From Clostridiales bacterium 1_7_47FAA (lineage in GTDB: Bacteria > Bacillota > Clostridia > Lachnospirales > Lachnospiraceae): a stretch of 64,000 nucleotides of DNA. The stretch is from assembly GCA_000155435.1 (NCBI GenBank), contig DS990260.1, forward strand, positions 1,979,831 through 2,043,830, given 5' to 3'. The notes under the pieces are model-generated. The model searched no databases. It was not told the DNA's origin and worked only from the letters and a program-made list of their open reading frames with translations. Shown here one piece after another: positions 41,926 through 52,690 of the stretch. Position numbers and translations under genes: made by a program. Each line of letters begins with the position of its first letter. Positions within the stretch are counted from its first letter, which is position 1.

Positions 41926-42774
41926 CTATTGGGGGGAATCCGGCTTTTTCACGTGTTGATGAGTATACAAATGATCCATGCAGTATTCGTAGCTGCCTTC
42001 ACATTTTGAACAATAACGGAATTCCATGCCAGGGCTGTCCTTGTCCGTCCGGCCGCACACAGCGCACTTATGGCCGGTCTTGTTGGAAACCATGGGCTTG
42101 ATCTTTTTCTGGAAATCCTTCTGGCGCTTCTTCTGTTTGTAACCCGTCTCCCCGGCCAGCACCATCCAGCCAAAGAAGATGAACATGTGCAGGATGCACA
42201 CAAAAATCTGGACCCTGGTGTATATGTCACCCTTGACAAAGTAATAAATGTAAACCGCTGCCTCGGCGTACGCAATCCACTTGGCCTTCAGGGGAAGGAC
42301 CATCATCAGCAGGACCTGCATATCCGGGAACATGAGTGCAAATACAAAAAAGAAGGAATACACCAGGTAAACAGGCGTAAGCACCATGGGGAAGCCTACC
42401 ACCAGGTACATGAACAGGGATGCCGCCACATTCAACAGCACGCCCAGTATGATGTAACAGTTGAAACGGAACTTACCCCATACCTGTTCCACAATCGTGC
42501 CAAAGGAACGGATGCAGTAGATGGCCAGGGCGTTAAACAGGATGTAGCCCATGGGGTTCCCTCCTGTAAATGCAGGCGGATATACAAAAAAGGTCAGGAT
42601 CCTCCAGACCTGCCCCTGCATGATGGCAATGGGGTTTAAAATCAGATAATTCAGGAAGCCCGGCGCCACAAGGTACAGCACCGTGCCCATGGCCAGCATG
42701 GCACATACATAGTTGATGATCCCGCCGATTGCAAACCGGTTCATTTTCTGCTCAAACTTCTTTAGAAAATTCAT
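41926..42774 (-). CDS. Rhomboid-like membrane protein with C-terminal zinc-ribbon-like tail
   Basis: 282 residues. About six membrane spans and the N-terminal GQVWRILTFFVYPPAF stretch recall rhomboid/derlin folds (W-R motif of loop 1). The GxSG serine and the helix-6 histidine of active rhomboids are not visible: the region reads VLTPVYLVYSFFFVFALMFP. It is probably an inactive relative. The cytoplasmic tail has CAVCG, CSKC, a following YC and spaced His residues (DHLYTHQHV), likely binding zinc. AAAAGGAG precedes the ATG. It lies 16 bases after the corA-like gene and is likely co-transcribed. Confidence 0.7.
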   Translation of the reverse strand: MNFLKKFEQKMNRFAIGGIINYVCAMLAMGTVLYLVAPGFLNYLILNPIAIMQGQVWRILTFFVYPPAFTGGNPMGYILFNALAIYCIRSFGTIVEQVWGKFRFNCYIILGVLLNVAASLFMYLVVGFPMVLTPVYLVYSFFFVFALMFPDMQVLLMMVLPLKAKWIAYAEAAVYIYYFVKGDIYTRVQIFVCILHMFIFFGWMVLAGETGYKQKKRQKDFQKKIKPMVSNKTGHKCAVCGRTDKDSPGMEFRYCSKCEGSYEYCMDHLYTHQHVKKPDSPQ

Positions 42775-42790
42775 GAATACTCCTTTTATG

Positions 42791-43732
42791 TCAGAATAAA
42801 TCCTTCTTATTAAATATATAAGCTACCAACAGTGACAGGGCCAGGGCAAATCCCAGGACTATGACAAACCCGTAGGGATTGTTCGCAAAGGGCATTCCCC
42901 TGGAATTCACATTCATGCCATAGAAGCTGGCCACCATGGTGGGGATTGACATGACAATGGTTACGGTTGCCAGGAACTTCATGACAATGTTCAGGTTGTT
43001 GGAGATGACCGAGGCAAAGGCGTCCATGGTCCCGCTGAGGATCCCGCTGTAAATGTTAGCCATCTCGATTGCCTGTTTGTTCTCCACGATGACATCCTCA
43101 AGAAGGTCCGTATCCTCGGGATACTTCTTAATCTTCTCGGTCCTTAGGAGCTTCTCCAGCACCACCTCATTGGAACGCAGGGACGTGGTGAAATACACCA
43201 GGGACTTCTCCAGTTCCAGAAGCTCAATCAGTTCCTCATTCTTCTGGGACTGATGAAGCTTGCGCTCAATGACCTCGCTCTTCTTGTCAATGATGCGCAG
43301 GTACTGCAGGTACTGGGTTGCATTTTTATAAAGGATCTGCAGGATGAACCTGGTCTTCATGAATGTATGGAAGTCCCTTACCCTTCCGTCCATGAAGGAC
43401 GTGAGCACGGGTGTCTCCTCCAGGCAGACAGTAATCAGCACATCGTTGGCCATGATGATGGCCAGCGGGATGGTGACAAACCAGTCCTTGCCGCTGCGCT
43501 CCTCTATGGACGGGATATCCACCAGCACCAGGGTGTATTCGTCCTCCACCTCGATTCGGGAACGTTCCTCCTCATCCAATGGCGCCTTTAAGTGGTCCGG
43601 GTCAATCTGGTATGCATCCGCAATGTCAATGATTTCTGAGGCTGTAGGGTTTGTTAACGCAATCCAGCAGCCAGGCTGCATCTCTTCTTTTTCGTGCATA
43701 GCACCGTCTTCGGTCTTAAAAATCCGTATCAT
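42791..43732 (-). CDS. corA: CorA-family magnesium/divalent cation transporter
   Basis: 313 residues. A large cytoplasmic alpha/beta domain precedes two C-terminal membrane spans; the pore signature YGMNVNSRGMPF (Gly-Met-Asn) closes the first span, and the C-terminus ends YIFNKKDLF. CorA channels import Mg2+ or other divalent metals. GGGGGAGAG precedes the ATG. It is divergent from the large activator gene at 44099. Confidence 0.87.
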   Translation of the reverse strand: MIRIFKTEDGAMHEKEEMQPGCWIALTNPTASEIIDIADAYQIDPDHLKAPLDEEERSRIEVEDEYTLVLVDIPSIEERSGKDWFVTIPLAIIMANDVLITVCLEETPVLTSFMDGRVRDFHTFMKTRFILQILYKNATQYLQYLRIIDKKSEVIERKLHQSQKNEELIELLELEKSLVYFTTSLRSNEVVLEKLLRTEKIKKYPEDTDLLEDVIVENKQAIEMANIYSGILSGTMDAFASVISNNLNIVMKFLATVTIVMSIPTMVASFYGMNVNSRGMPFANNPYGFVIVLGFALALSLLVAYIFNKKDLF

Positions 43733-43893
43733 GCGAACTCTCCCCCATTTTGAAATTATACGTTCTCATTATAGTGACTGCCCTGCGGTTTGTCAAATAA
43801 AATAGCCCCTGATTTTTCACAAACAATAAGTTTTTACAGGAATCATGCACAATTTTTCCCATTTCTTCACGATTTTTTAACGCCTGTCCCCAA

Positions 43894-43922
43894 TTGTATT
43901 CCTACCTAATTTATGCTAAACT
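43894..43922 (+). promoter_or_regulatory. Promoter and structured leader of the 2-hydroxyacyl-CoA dehydratase activator
   Basis: TTGTAT (43894-43899), 17-base spacer, TAAACT (43917-43922). The leader of about 170 bases contains GCGGC-TTACT-GCCGC (43938-43952) and ACAGTTTT/AAAACTGT (43970-43991) hairpins. No known riboswitch was recognised. Confidence 0.5.
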
Positions 43923-44098
43923 TTACTATGACCATTCGCGGCTTACTGCCGCAAATTGTTGCATAAATCACAGTTTTTTCCATAAAACTGTATTATGATG
44001 AACGCAAAACAACTTCTCAGCCCGGCACAGCCCTTGTATGAACATCACATGTGCCGTTGCTGCAAGTCACAAAGGAGGTTAGGGTAAAACCCACGTAT

Positions 44099-47000
44099 AT
44101 GAGCTTACATACAAATACCCTTACACTGGGAATCGATATCGGTTCCACAACCGTCAAAGTAGCATTGCTTGACCAGAACTACCATATAGTATTCTCCGAT
44201 TATGAGCGTCATTATGCCAATATACAGGAAACTCTGGCAGAACTTCTGAAAAAGGCCTGCCCCATAACCGGCCCCGCCCAGGTCATCCCCGTCATCACGG
44301 GATCCGGAGGCCTTACATTGTCATCCCATCTGAACATTCCGTTTGTCCAGGAGGTGGTGGCGGTGGCATCCGCCCTGCAGGACTATGCGCCACAGACAGA
44401 CGTGGCCATCGAGCTTGGCGGGGAGGATGCAAAAATCATATATTTTACCGGCGGGATTGACCAGAGGATGAACGGGATCTGTGCAGGCGGCACCGGTTCC
44501 TTCATCGACCAGATGGCATCCCTGCTTCAGACCGATGCCAGCGGCCTCAATGAATACGCCGCCCATTACAAGGCCATCTATCCCATCGCGGCGCGCTGCG
44601 GCGTGTTTGCCAAGTCGGATATCCAGCCATTGATTAATGAAGGCGCTACCAGGGAAGACCTGGCCGCGTCCATTTTCCAGGCAGTGGTGAACCAGACCAT
44701 CAGCGGTCTTGCCTGCGGTAAGCCCATACGGGGCAATGTTGCCTTTTTGGGCGGTCCCCTCCACTTCCTGCCCCAGCTGCGTGAAAGCTTCATCCGTACC
44801 CTCCACCTTACGCCGGAACAGATCATTGCTCCGGACCATTCCCACCTGTTTGCCGCTGTGGGCGCTGCCATGAACCCTCAGGAGAACCAGTCCGCTGTTT
44901 CCCTGGAGGCCATGATTGAACAGCTGTCCTCGGGTATCCAGATGGATTTTGAGGTAAAGCGCATGGAACCGCTGTTCAGGGACCAGGCTGACTACGACGA
45001 ATTTTCCAGCCGCCATGCCAGCAACCACGTTAAGTCCGGCGACCTTCCCTCCTATGAGGGCAACTGCTATCTGGGCATTGACGCCGGTTCCACCACCACC
45101 AAGGCGGCCCTGGTAGGCGAGGATGGCACCCTGCTGTACCGGTTCTATGACAACAACAACGGAAGCCCCCTTGCCACGGCCATCCGCGCCATAACGGAAA
45201 TCCGCAGCCAGCTTCCGAAGACAGCCCACATTGCCTATTCCTGTTCCACAGGCTACGGCGAGGCCCTTTTAAAGGCAGCGCTGATGCTGGATGAGGGGGA
45301 AGTGGAGACCATCTCCCACTACTACGCGGCTGCTTTCTTTGAGCCGGATGTGGACTGTATCCTGGACATCGGGGGACAGGACATGAAGTGCATCAAGATA
45401 AAGGACGGCACCGTGGACAGCGTGCAGCTCAACGAGGCGTGCTCCTCGGGCTGTGGCTCCTTCATCGAGACATTTGCCAAGAGCCTGAACTTTTCCGTGG
45501 AGGATTTTGCCAAAGAGGCCCTGTTTGCCAGGAACCCAACGGACCTTGGCACCCGCTGCACCGTATTCATGAACTCCAATGTAAAACAGGCCCAGAAGGA
45601 AGGGGCCACGGTGGCTGACATTTCCGCCGGCCTGGCTTATTCCGTCATCAAGAATGCCCTGTTCAAGGTCATCAAGATTACCAATGCCTCTGACCTGGGC
45701 GCCCATGTGGTGGTCCAGGGCGGCACCTTTTACAATGATGCGGTGCTCAGGAGCTTTGAGAAAATATCAGGATGCCAGGCAGTGCGCCCTGACATCGCAG
45801 GCATCATGGGAGCCTTCGGCGCTGCCCTGATTGCAAGGGAACGCTATCACATGAACGGCGAGGCAGAAACATCCATGCTGTCCCTGGATAAGATCATTGC
45901 CCTTAAGTATACCACCTCCATGACCCGGTGCAAGGGCTGCAACAACCACTGTGTGCTCACCATCAACCAGTTTGGGAGCGGACGCCGCTTTATCTCGGGC
46001 AACCGCTGCGAGCGGGGACTTGGACTTGAGAAGGCCAAGAAGGAGATTCCCAACCTCTTTGACTATAAGTACCACCGCATGTTTGACTACGAACCCCTGC
46101 CCCTGGACCAGGCGGACCGGGGCACGGTGGGAATCCCCAGGGTCCTCAACATGTTTGAGAACTTCCCCTTCTGGGCGGTTTTCTTTAAGAAGCTGCGCTA
46201 CCATGTGGTGCTCTCGCCCCAGTCCACCAGACAGCTCTACGAACTGGGCATTGAATCCATTCCCAGTGAATCGGAGTGCTACCCGGCCAAGCTGGTCCAT
46301 GGACATATATCATGGCTCATCAAGCAGGGAATCAAATACATTTTCTATCCCTGCATTCCGTATGAGCGCAATGAAAGCCCGGAGGCGGGCAACCATTACA
46401 ACTGCCCCATGGTCACATCCTACGCGGAGAACATCAAGAACAATGTGGAGGAACTGTCAGAAGAACATGTAAGGTTTGACAACCCCTTCATGGCCTTTAC
46501 CAATGAGGAGATCCTGACCCAGGCCCTTATAAAGGAATTTGCCGGGAACCATCAGATTCCCGCGGACGAGGTGAAAATGGCTGCCCACGCAGCATGGCAG
46601 GAGCTTCTGGCTTCCCGCCATGACATGGAGGCCAAGGGCGAGGAAACCCTGGCATGGATGAAGGAGAACAAAAAACGGGGCATCGTGCTGGCCGGCAGGC
46701 CCTACCATGTGGACTCTGAAATCCACCACGGTATCCCGGAACTGATTACCTCCTATGGATTTGCGGTGCTCACAGAGGATTCCATCTCCCACCTTGGAAG
46801 GGTGGAACGGCCTTTGGTGGTAACCGACCAGTGGATGTACCACTCCCGCCTCTATGCGGCGGCCAGCTTTGTCAAGAACCGGGATGACCTGGACTTAATC
46901 CAGTTAAACTCCTTTGGCTGCGGCCTGGATGCCGTGACCACGGACCAGGTGGCCGATATCCTGACCCGTTCCGGCAAGATTTATACCGTGCTTAAGATTG

Positions 47001-48424
47001 ACGAGGTGAATAACCTGGGCGCTGCCCGCATCCGTATCCGCTCCCTGATTGCGGCCCTCAAGGTCCGGGACCAGAAGCACTACGAGCACAAGGTGGTTTC
47101 CAGCGCCTATAACCGGGTGTACTTTACCAAGGAGATGAAGAAAACATATACCCTTCTCTGCCCACAGATGTCGCCCATCCATTTTGACCTTTTAGAGCCG
47201 GCCATCCGCTCCTTCGGATACAAGATTGAAGTATTGCAGAACCACAACCGCAACGCGGTGGACGTGGGACTCCAGTACGTGAACAACGATGCGTGCTATC
47301 CCTCCCTGATTGTCATCGGACAGATCATGGACGCCCTTCTTTCCGGCAGGTATGACCTGGACCACACAGCGGTGCTGATGACCCAGACAGGCGGCGGCTG
47401 CCGTGCTTCCAACTACATAGGCTTCATCCGGCGCGCCCTGGAAAAGGCAGGCATGCCGCAGGTGCCCGTTGTATCGGTCAATGCCAACGGCATGGAGACC
47501 AACCCCGGGTTTACATTTACGGTCCCCCTTATCACAAAGGCCATGCAGGCCATTGTGTACGGCGACATTTTCATGCGCGTGCTCTACGCCACCAGGCCCT
47601 ATGAGGCGGAACCAGGCAGCGCCAATGCACTCCATGGGAAGTGGAAGGCCCGCTGTATTGCCTCCCTGTCCAAACGCAGCGCCGCCATGATGGAATTCAG
47701 CCGCAACATCAAGGGAATCATACGTGATTTTGACAATCTGCCAAGAACCGATATCAGGAAACCAAAGGTGGGGATCGTGGGCGAGATCCTTGTGAAGTTC
47801 TCCCCCCTTGCCAACAACCACGTGGTGGAGCTTCTGGAATCCGAGGGGGCCGAGGCAGTGATGCCCGACCTGATGGATTTCCTTCTCTACAGCTTTTACA
47901 ACAGTAACTTCAAGGCGGAACACCTGGGCACGAAAAAATCCACGGCGCGCCTGTGCAACGCCGGAATTGCCCTTTTGGAGTACCTGCGCAGGACTGCCAG
48001 GAAGGAGCTGTCGGCCAGCCGGCACTTCACGCCCCCGTCAGCCATCAATGAACTGGCTGAGATGGCCAAGGGCTTTGTGTCCCTGGGCAATCAGACAGGC
48101 GAGGGCTGGTTCCTTACAGGAGAGATGCTGGAGCTGATCCACAGCGGCGTGAACAACATTATCTGCACCCAGCCATTTGGCTGCCTGCCCAATCATATCG
48201 TGGGCAAGGGCGTCATCAAGGAGCTGCGCCGCCACTATCCGCAGTCCAACATCATCGCGGTAGACTACGATCCAGGCGCCAGCGAGGTAAACCAGTTGAA
48301 CCGCATCAAGCTGATGCTGTCCACGGCCCAGAAGAACCTGAAAAATGAAAAGGCCCCGGAACAGCCCCGGCAGATGAAGAAGCAGAAAAAGGCTTCCAAG
48401 GCAAAGACACTGCAGACCGCGTAG
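44099..48424 (+). CDS. 2-hydroxyacyl-CoA dehydratase activator family, giant fused protein
   Basis: About 1441 residues. Two BcrAD/BadFG ATPase domains in tandem: the first ([16 protein letters not shown]... [11 protein letters not shown]), the second ([16 protein letters not shown]... DIGGQDMKC ... [12 protein letters not shown]). The rest is the DUF2229 and C-terminal region, with the Cys-rich [10 protein letters not shown] motif and [13 protein letters not shown]. Smaller relatives such as HgdC use ATP and a [4Fe-4S] cluster to reduce a dehydratase. The fused form is common in Clostridia, but its target is not established, and no dehydratase alpha/beta genes are nearby. AAAGGAGGT lies 19 bases before ATG 44099; an upstream GTG at 44051 is the alternative start. 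Confidence 0.83.
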   Translation: MSLHTNTLTLGIDIGSTTVKVALLDQNYHIVFSDYERHYANIQETLAELLKKACPITGPAQVIPVITGSGGLTLSSHLNIPFVQEVVAVASALQDYAPQTDVAIELGGEDAKIIYFTGGIDQRMNGICAGGTGSFIDQMASLLQTDASGLNEYAAHYKAIYPIAARCGVFAKSDIQPLINEGATREDLAASIFQAVVNQTISGLACGKPIRGNVAFLGGPLHFLPQLRESFIRTLHLTPEQIIAPDHSHLFAAVGAAMNPQENQSAVSLEAMIEQLSSGIQMDFEVKRMEPLFRDQADYDEFSSRHASNHVKSGDLPSYEGNCYLGIDAGSTTTKAALVGEDGTLLYRFYDNNNGSPLATAIRAITEIRSQLPKTAHIAYSCSTGYGEALLKAALMLDEGEVETISHYYAAAFFEPDVDCILDIGGQDMKCIKIKDGTVDSVQLNEACSSGCGSFIETFAKSLNFSVEDFAKEALFARNPTDLGTRCTVFMNSNVKQAQKEGATVADISAGLAYSVIKNALFKVIKITNASDLGAHVVVQGGTFYNDAVLRSFEKISGCQAVRPDIAGIMGAFGAALIARERYHMNGEAETSMLSLDKIIALKYTTSMTRCKGCNNHCVLTINQFGSGRRFISGNRCERGLGLEKAKKEIPNLFDYKYHRMFDYEPLPLDQADRGTVGIPRVLNMFENFPFWAVFFKKLRYHVVLSPQSTRQLYELGIESIPSESECYPAKLVHGHISWLIKQGIKYIFYPCIPYERNESPEAGNHYNCPMVTSYAENIKNNVEELSEEHVRFDNPFMAFTNEEILTQALIKEFAGNHQIPADEVKMAAHAAWQELLASRHDMEAKGEETLAWMKENKKRGIVLAGRPYHVDSEIHHGIPELITSYGFAVLTEDSISHLGRVERPLVVTDQWMYHSRLYAAASFVKNRDDLDLIQLNSFGCGLDAVTTDQVADILTRSGKIYTVLKIDEVNNLGAARIRIRSLIAALKVRDQKHYEHKVVSSAYNRVYFTKEMKKTYTLLCPQMSPIHFDLLEPAIRSFGYKIEVLQNHNRNAVDVGLQYVNNDACYPSLIVIGQIMDALLSGRYDLDHTAVLMTQTGGGCRASNYIGFIRRALEKAGMPQVPVVSVNANGMETNPGFTFTVPLITKAMQAIVYGDIFMRVLYATRPYEAEPGSANALHGKWKARCIASLSKRSAAMMEFSRNIKGIIRDFDNLPRTDIRKPKVGIVGEILVKFSPLANNHVVELLESEGAEAVMPDLMDFLLYSFYNSNFKAEHLGTKKSTARLCNAGIALLEYLRRTARKELSASRHFTPPSAINELAEMAKGFVSLGNQTGEGWFLTGEMLELIHSGVNNIICTQPFGCLPNHIVGKGVIKELRRHYPQSNIIAVDYDPGASEVNQLNRIKLMLSTAQKNLKNEKAPEQPRQMKKQKKASKAKTLQTA

Positions 48425-48489
48425 ACAGGCGGCCTGGCCAGTGGCCTGTGCTGAATGGAATATATTTGAATATCCATATCCATGACACT

Positions 48490-48540
48490 AAAAGGGCGGC
48501 AGGCCGGAATCGTATCAGTATTCCGGCCTGCCGCCCTTTT
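48490..48540 (+). terminator. Strong terminator after the activator gene
   Basis: A 20-base-pair near-perfect stem (arms 48490-48510 and 48520-48540, key sequence AAAAGGGCGGCAGGCCGG) ends in TTTT. It follows the stop codon by about 65 bases. The 278 bases from here to 48818 contain no recognised feature. Confidence 0.9.
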
Positions 48541-48818
48541 ATGGATTAAAAAAATCCTCCTCTGTCCCTATCCTCCGCCGCCTTTATCCGGTGGCTGTCG
48601 CCTGACTTTACCTGCTGGCATTATACATGTTCCTGATGTTATATGTTTGCCTGGCATTTTCCAATCATACATGTTTTTTGCCAGCCGCATTAAGATTGCA
48701 TTAAAGTTGCGGTCCCAAGGCCCAAACATCTTGAAATCCACAAAATTTTCCTATATATTGAATGAATCAACATAACATACACAGGACAGCCCAATCACTT
48801 CCATGGAGGATACGCTAA

Positions 48819-49462
48819 TTGAAAACCGAAAAACGCAGAGCATTCATCATTAACTTTTTATACTTCATCATCATACTGTCCGTTCCTATGCCCTGATCAT
48901 GAGCATTACCTTTGTGGAACTTGCCCTAGGGTGTGTTTGAAAATTGCTTTCCGTCAGCTGTGCGTCCCACTTTGTGGGAGATTTGGTCCCGATGAGGGAG
49001 GCGTAGCGGGCTACGTTGACCGAATTGGGACCAAATATACCGCGAAGTGGGGCGTGCAGATGGCGGGAATGAATTTTCAAACACACCCTAGGCCTTACCG
49101 TGATTGGCGTGGAACGGTCCGTGCTGATTGCATTCCTCATATCCGTGTTTGATATACTGCCGGTGCTTGGAACCGGGGGAATCATGATTCCCTGGACCAT
49201 CCTCACTGCGCTTAAGGGCAATTATCCCCTGTCCGCCGGGCTGCTGGCCGTATATCTTATCATAACGGTCATCCGCAATATCATCGAACCCAAAATCGTG
49301 GGAAGCCAGATCGGCCTTCATCCCGTGGTGACCCTTTCCAGCATGTTCGTGGGCGCCCAGCTGTTTGGGGTATTGGGATTGTTCGGATTTCCCATCGGCC
49401 TGTCGCTGCTCAGGCATCTGAATGATAATGGGACACTGCGGGTGTATAAGGCTAAGCTTTAA
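48819..49462 (+). pseudogene. AI-2E-family (YtvI-like) membrane protein remnant, internally deleted and interrupted
   Basis: The N-terminal end survives: a TTG (48819) eight bases after GGAGGA gives MKTEKRRAFIINFLYF, then IIILSV. After about 22 residues the frame jumps directly to the C-terminal part (YALIMSITFVELAL), so some 240 residues of a usual 350-residue protein are deleted with a frameshift. The C-terminal piece is then split by the 160-bp MITE-like element at 48929-49088. It resumes as GLTVIGVERSVLIAFLISVFDILPVLGTGG and ends ... LRVYKAKL. Removing the element and one TA restores the reading E-L-A-L-G-L-T. The gene is dead; whether deletion or insertion came first is unclear. Confidence 0.8.
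48929..49088. mobile_element. MITE-like inverted-repeat element, copy B (160 bp)
   Basis: Terminal repeats GGGTGTGTTTGAAAATT and AATTTTCAAACACACCC are perfect inverse copies. They are flanked by TA at 48927-48928 and 49089-49090. The interior adds a second palindrome (TTTGGTCCC ... GGGACCAAA, with GCGTAGC/GGCTACG inside) absent from copy A. No open frame. It interrupts the AI-2E-family pseudogene, which shows it moved. Confidence 0.85.
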
Positions 49463-51212
49463 GAGGCAGAAGCCTGTGGTTGAGTACATCCACCAGCCCC
49501 ATATCGGTCAGCCCCAGGTCAGGGACCGTGGGCAGGGAGACAAAGCTCAGGGACATAAACGGGGCATCCATCCTGCATCCCAGGGACCTGGCCATTTCAT
49601 TCAATTCATCCAGCCTTGTCATCACATCCTCTGCAGGCAGCTGGCTCATAAGGCCTCCTATGGGCAGCTCCATGCTCCCAAGTATCCTGCCATCTGCCGC
49701 CACCGCCAGACCGCCCTTTAACCTGGCCACCTCATTTACAGCCAAAGCCATATCCGTATCGTCTGCTCCCACCACCACGATATTGTGATGGTCATGGGAC
49801 ATGGAGTATGCCATGGCCCCCTTCTCCAACTGAAAACCGTGTACAAAACCAATTCCAATGTTGCCGTTCTTACCATACCGTTCCACCACGGCCAGTTTCA
49901 GTATATCCTGTTTCAGGTCAGCTAAAACAGCGCCATCCTTCACATCCAGTTCCCTTATGGTGTCATGGTTTATAATCTGCCGCGGCACCATATCAATCAC
50001 ATGGACCCGGAGTGTATCCCCCTTTTCATCTGTCTTCACCAGGAAGGACTCCGGTATGATTGGATCCTTAAGTGTCACTGTCTCTTTCAGCCACTGGGGA
50101 TATTCCCCCACCGGACACGCATTAAGCAGTCTCCCGTTCTCAGCAACCACCTTTCCCTCAAAGATAACAGTCAGTGGCTTAACCACCCGCCAGTCCTCCA
50201 CCAGCAGGATATCCGCCAGACGGCCCGGTGTTATGCTCCCGATTTCATCCTCCAGACGGAAATGCTTAGCGGCATTGACCGTTGCCATCTGGATGGCATC
50301 CATTGGATCCAACCCCAGTTCAACTGCCCTGGTCACATTGTAATTGATATGGCCTTCTGTCTGTATTTCCCTGGCATGCTTATCATCCGTGCAGAACATC
50401 AGGTTATCGGTGCTAAGCCCCAGGCTTACGATTCCTTTTACCAGTTCATCCACATTGCGCTCACTGCTGCCCTCGCGGATCAGCACTTTCATCCCCACCT
50501 TCAGGCGCTCCAGCATTTCTTCCGCCGTCACGCACTCATGGTCGTCGGAAATGCCGCTGGACGCATATACATTAAGCTCCTGGCCCAGCCTTCCGATGGC
50601 ATGTCCGTTCACCACCTTCCTCCTTGCCAGGGTATCTGCAATCTTGTGAAGATATTCCTCCTTTACCCAGAGGATTTTGGATGGATCCAGTTCCCCCAGG
50701 CTTACACTCTCTTCCCAGTCCATGATTTCCGCCACTTCCTCCGCGCCCAGGACCGCTCCGGTTGTTTCCAGTCCCGGTGCAGTGGGGACGCGTGATGACA
50801 CCTCTATGAGCATCCGGTATGGCAAACGGCTCATGGAAGCCAGCATGGCCTTCAGGCCGCCCGCCCCTGCCACATTGGCAATCTCCATTAAATCCGCACA
50901 CAGGGTGGTGGTACCCTGTGGCACCACCACCGAGGCCAGCGCCTCAGGCGACAGCATGGTGGATTCAAAATGCATATGGGCATCAATCAGGCCCGGTATG
51001 GCATATCTGCCGCGGCAGTCCATTACCGTTGCGGCTTTCAGCCCTGCTTCAGGGTCAATGGAAACCACCCTTTTATCCTTGATGTAAATATCTGTCTCAT
51101 ATACCTGTGCGGAAAACACATTAACCAGCTTTACATTGGCAAGCTTCAGATCACATGGCACCCTGCCAAGCCCTGCTTCAATTATATTTTTAATGTCCTC
51201 AAAGGTCCTCAT
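49452..51212 (-). CDS. ade: Adenine deaminase
   Basis: 586 residues, amidohydrolase fold. The metal-binding HxH is in IDAHMHFESTMLSPEALA, with GHAIGRLGQELN, a SDDHECVTAEEML aspartate region and a C-terminal MSHDHHNIVVVG domain of the Ade family. It converts adenine to hypoxanthine and ammonia, usually with Mn/Fe. The start is at 51212; the leader GGTATAGGATATG provides only a modest site. It follows the NCS2 permease, suggesting uptake and deamination of adenine in one unit. The 3' end overlaps the convergent AI-2E pseudogene by 11 bases. Confidence 0.9.
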   Translation of the reverse strand: MRTFEDIKNIIEAGLGRVPCDLKLANVKLVNVFSAQVYETDIYIKDKRVVSIDPEAGLKAATVMDCRGRYAIPGLIDAHMHFESTMLSPEALASVVVPQGTTTLCADLMEIANVAGAGGLKAMLASMSRLPYRMLIEVSSRVPTAPGLETTGAVLGAEEVAEIMDWEESVSLGELDPSKILWVKEEYLHKIADTLARRKVVNGHAIGRLGQELNVYASSGISDDHECVTAEEMLERLKVGMKVLIREGSSERNVDELVKGIVSLGLSTDNLMFCTDDKHAREIQTEGHINYNVTRAVELGLDPMDAIQMATVNAAKHFRLEDEIGSITPGRLADILLVEDWRVVKPLTVIFEGKVVAENGRLLNACPVGEYPQWLKETVTLKDPIIPESFLVKTDEKGDTLRVHVIDMVPRQIINHDTIRELDVKDGAVLADLKQDILKLAVVERYGKNGNIGIGFVHGFQLEKGAMAYSMSHDHHNIVVVGADDTDMALAVNEVARLKGGLAVAADGRILGSMELPIGGLMSQLPAEDVMTRLDELNEMARSLGCRMDAPFMSLSFVSLPTVPDLGLTDMGLVDVLNHRLLPLKA

Positions 51213-51252
51213 ATCCTATACCTCCCAGTATACTATTATCCCCGCCTGTATG

Positions 51253-52614
51253 CTACAGCATGATATCAAGCGCCAGATAAACAATAAACACCGCCGTCAG
51301 AACCCACACGGTCTTTGTCATCTGCCGGGCTTTCCCCGCTGCAATCTGTCCCACACTATAACCAATCAGGCCAAAGAGGATGCCATATGCAATATTATAT
51401 GTAAACGGCATGATTGCAACTGTCATGAACACGGGCAGCGCAATGGAAACATCATTCAGCGCAAGGCCGCGCAAAGGTTCAATCATGAAAATCCCCACCA
51501 TTACAAGGGCGGGCGCTGTTGCTATGGATGGAATCATCAGGAACACCGGCGACAGGACCAGGGTGAGAAGGAACAGGATTCCGGTCACACAGGCCGTCAT
51601 GCCGGTCTTTCCCCCTTCAGAAATGCCGGTGGCGCTTTCCGCACCATAAATTGTCACGGTACTGGTTCCAAGAACAGCGCCTACGGCAGCACTGCCGGCT
51701 GACACGAACAGCGCTTTACCCGCGCAGGGCATGTTACCCTTCTCATCAATAAGACCTGCCTTGGTTGCCACCCCTAAAAGTACGCCGATGCTGTCAAACA
51801 AATCCACAAAAAGAAAACTGATGATGGCAAATACAACGCCCAGGATCATTTCCGGTGAACCAGTAAACATCCCCTTTAATGTAAGCTGCCCAAAGGTTGG
51901 AGCCAGGGCCTGGGCAGGATTATCAAACGCAATCAGCTGTGTGGGCAGGATTGTATAGGCAGCCCCGGTCACAGGGTCCTTGATGAACACTCCCAGCACG
52001 GTTACTGCCAACACCCCAATCAGGATTGCCCCCTTTACGCCCCGTATGACCAGGACCGCTGTAAAGAAGATCCCGGCCAATGCCAGCAGCGCCCCAGGAT
52101 TGGCAAGGTCACCCAGGGTTAACAGGGTGTCCGGTGAGTGGACCACGATTCCTGCCTGGGTCAGACCGCTGAATGCAATAAAGAATCCGATTCCCGCGCC
52201 GATGGAATGCTTGATGCACTCCGGCATGGCATCCACAATCTTCTGCTGTACCTTGAAAATGCTCAGAAGCATGAACGTGGTGCCGGAAATAGCCACACAT
52301 CCAAGGGCATTCTGCCATGGCAGTCCCAGGGTATTGCAGACATAATAGGCAAAATACGCGTTCAGTCCCATGGCCGGTCCCATGGCAAAGGGCAGGTTTG
52401 CCCACAGCCCCACCCAGATACAGGCAATGGCCGCGGACAGGGCGCTGGCCCAGAACAAGGCCTTCATATCCATACCCGTAGCGCCCAGAATCGCCGGATT
52501 AACAGCCACAATATACACACAGGTCAGGAAAATGGTGATACCTGCCAGAATCTCAGTTTTAGGGTCGGTCCCCCTCTCCTTCAGATGGAATATCCGTTCC
52601 AGTTTCTCATTCAT
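51253..52614 (-). CDS. NCS2/AzgA-family purine permease
   Basis: 453 residues, about 12-14 membrane spans. LERIFHLKERGTDPKTEILAGITIFLTCVYIVAVNP at the start, then AMGPAMGLNAYFAYYVC, SSTVTIYGAESATGISEGGKTG-type (here GTSTVTIYGAESATG) and LFDSIGVLLGVATKAGL, follow the AzgA (PbuG) group. It should import adenine, guanine or hypoxanthine with protons. The gene lies between adenosine deaminase and adenine deaminase, which fits purine scavenging. Which base is preferred is not readable. Confidence 0.88.
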   Translation of the reverse strand: MNEKLERIFHLKERGTDPKTEILAGITIFLTCVYIVAVNPAILGATGMDMKALFWASALSAAIACIWVGLWANLPFAMGPAMGLNAYFAYYVCNTLGLPWQNALGCVAISGTTFMLLSIFKVQQKIVDAMPECIKHSIGAGIGFFIAFSGLTQAGIVVHSPDTLLTLGDLANPGALLALAGIFFTAVLVIRGVKGAILIGVLAVTVLGVFIKDPVTGAAYTILPTQLIAFDNPAQALAPTFGQLTLKGMFTGSPEMILGVVFAIISFLFVDLFDSIGVLLGVATKAGLIDEKGNMPCAGKALFVSAGSAAVGAVLGTSTVTIYGAESATGISEGGKTGMTACVTGILFLLTLVLSPVFLMIPSIATAPALVMVGIFMIEPLRGLALNDVSIALPVFMTVAIMPFTYNIAYGILFGLIGYSVGQIAAGKARQMTKTVWVLTAVFIVYLALDIML

Positions 52615-52690
52615 TGTTAAACCCCCAATCTTTTCTTATTCCCCAAATGCTCCGTATCTTATCTTGCTTCCTGTTTCCTGCGCCTGTCTC

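Noticed and set aside
44321-45229. 302-codon minus-strand open frame within the activator gene
   Set aside because: Antisense of a conserved ATPase domain; not a gene.
52615-52690. Possible purine riboswitch before the NCS2 permease
   Set aside because: The gap is only 76 bases and lacks the conserved three-way junction loops.
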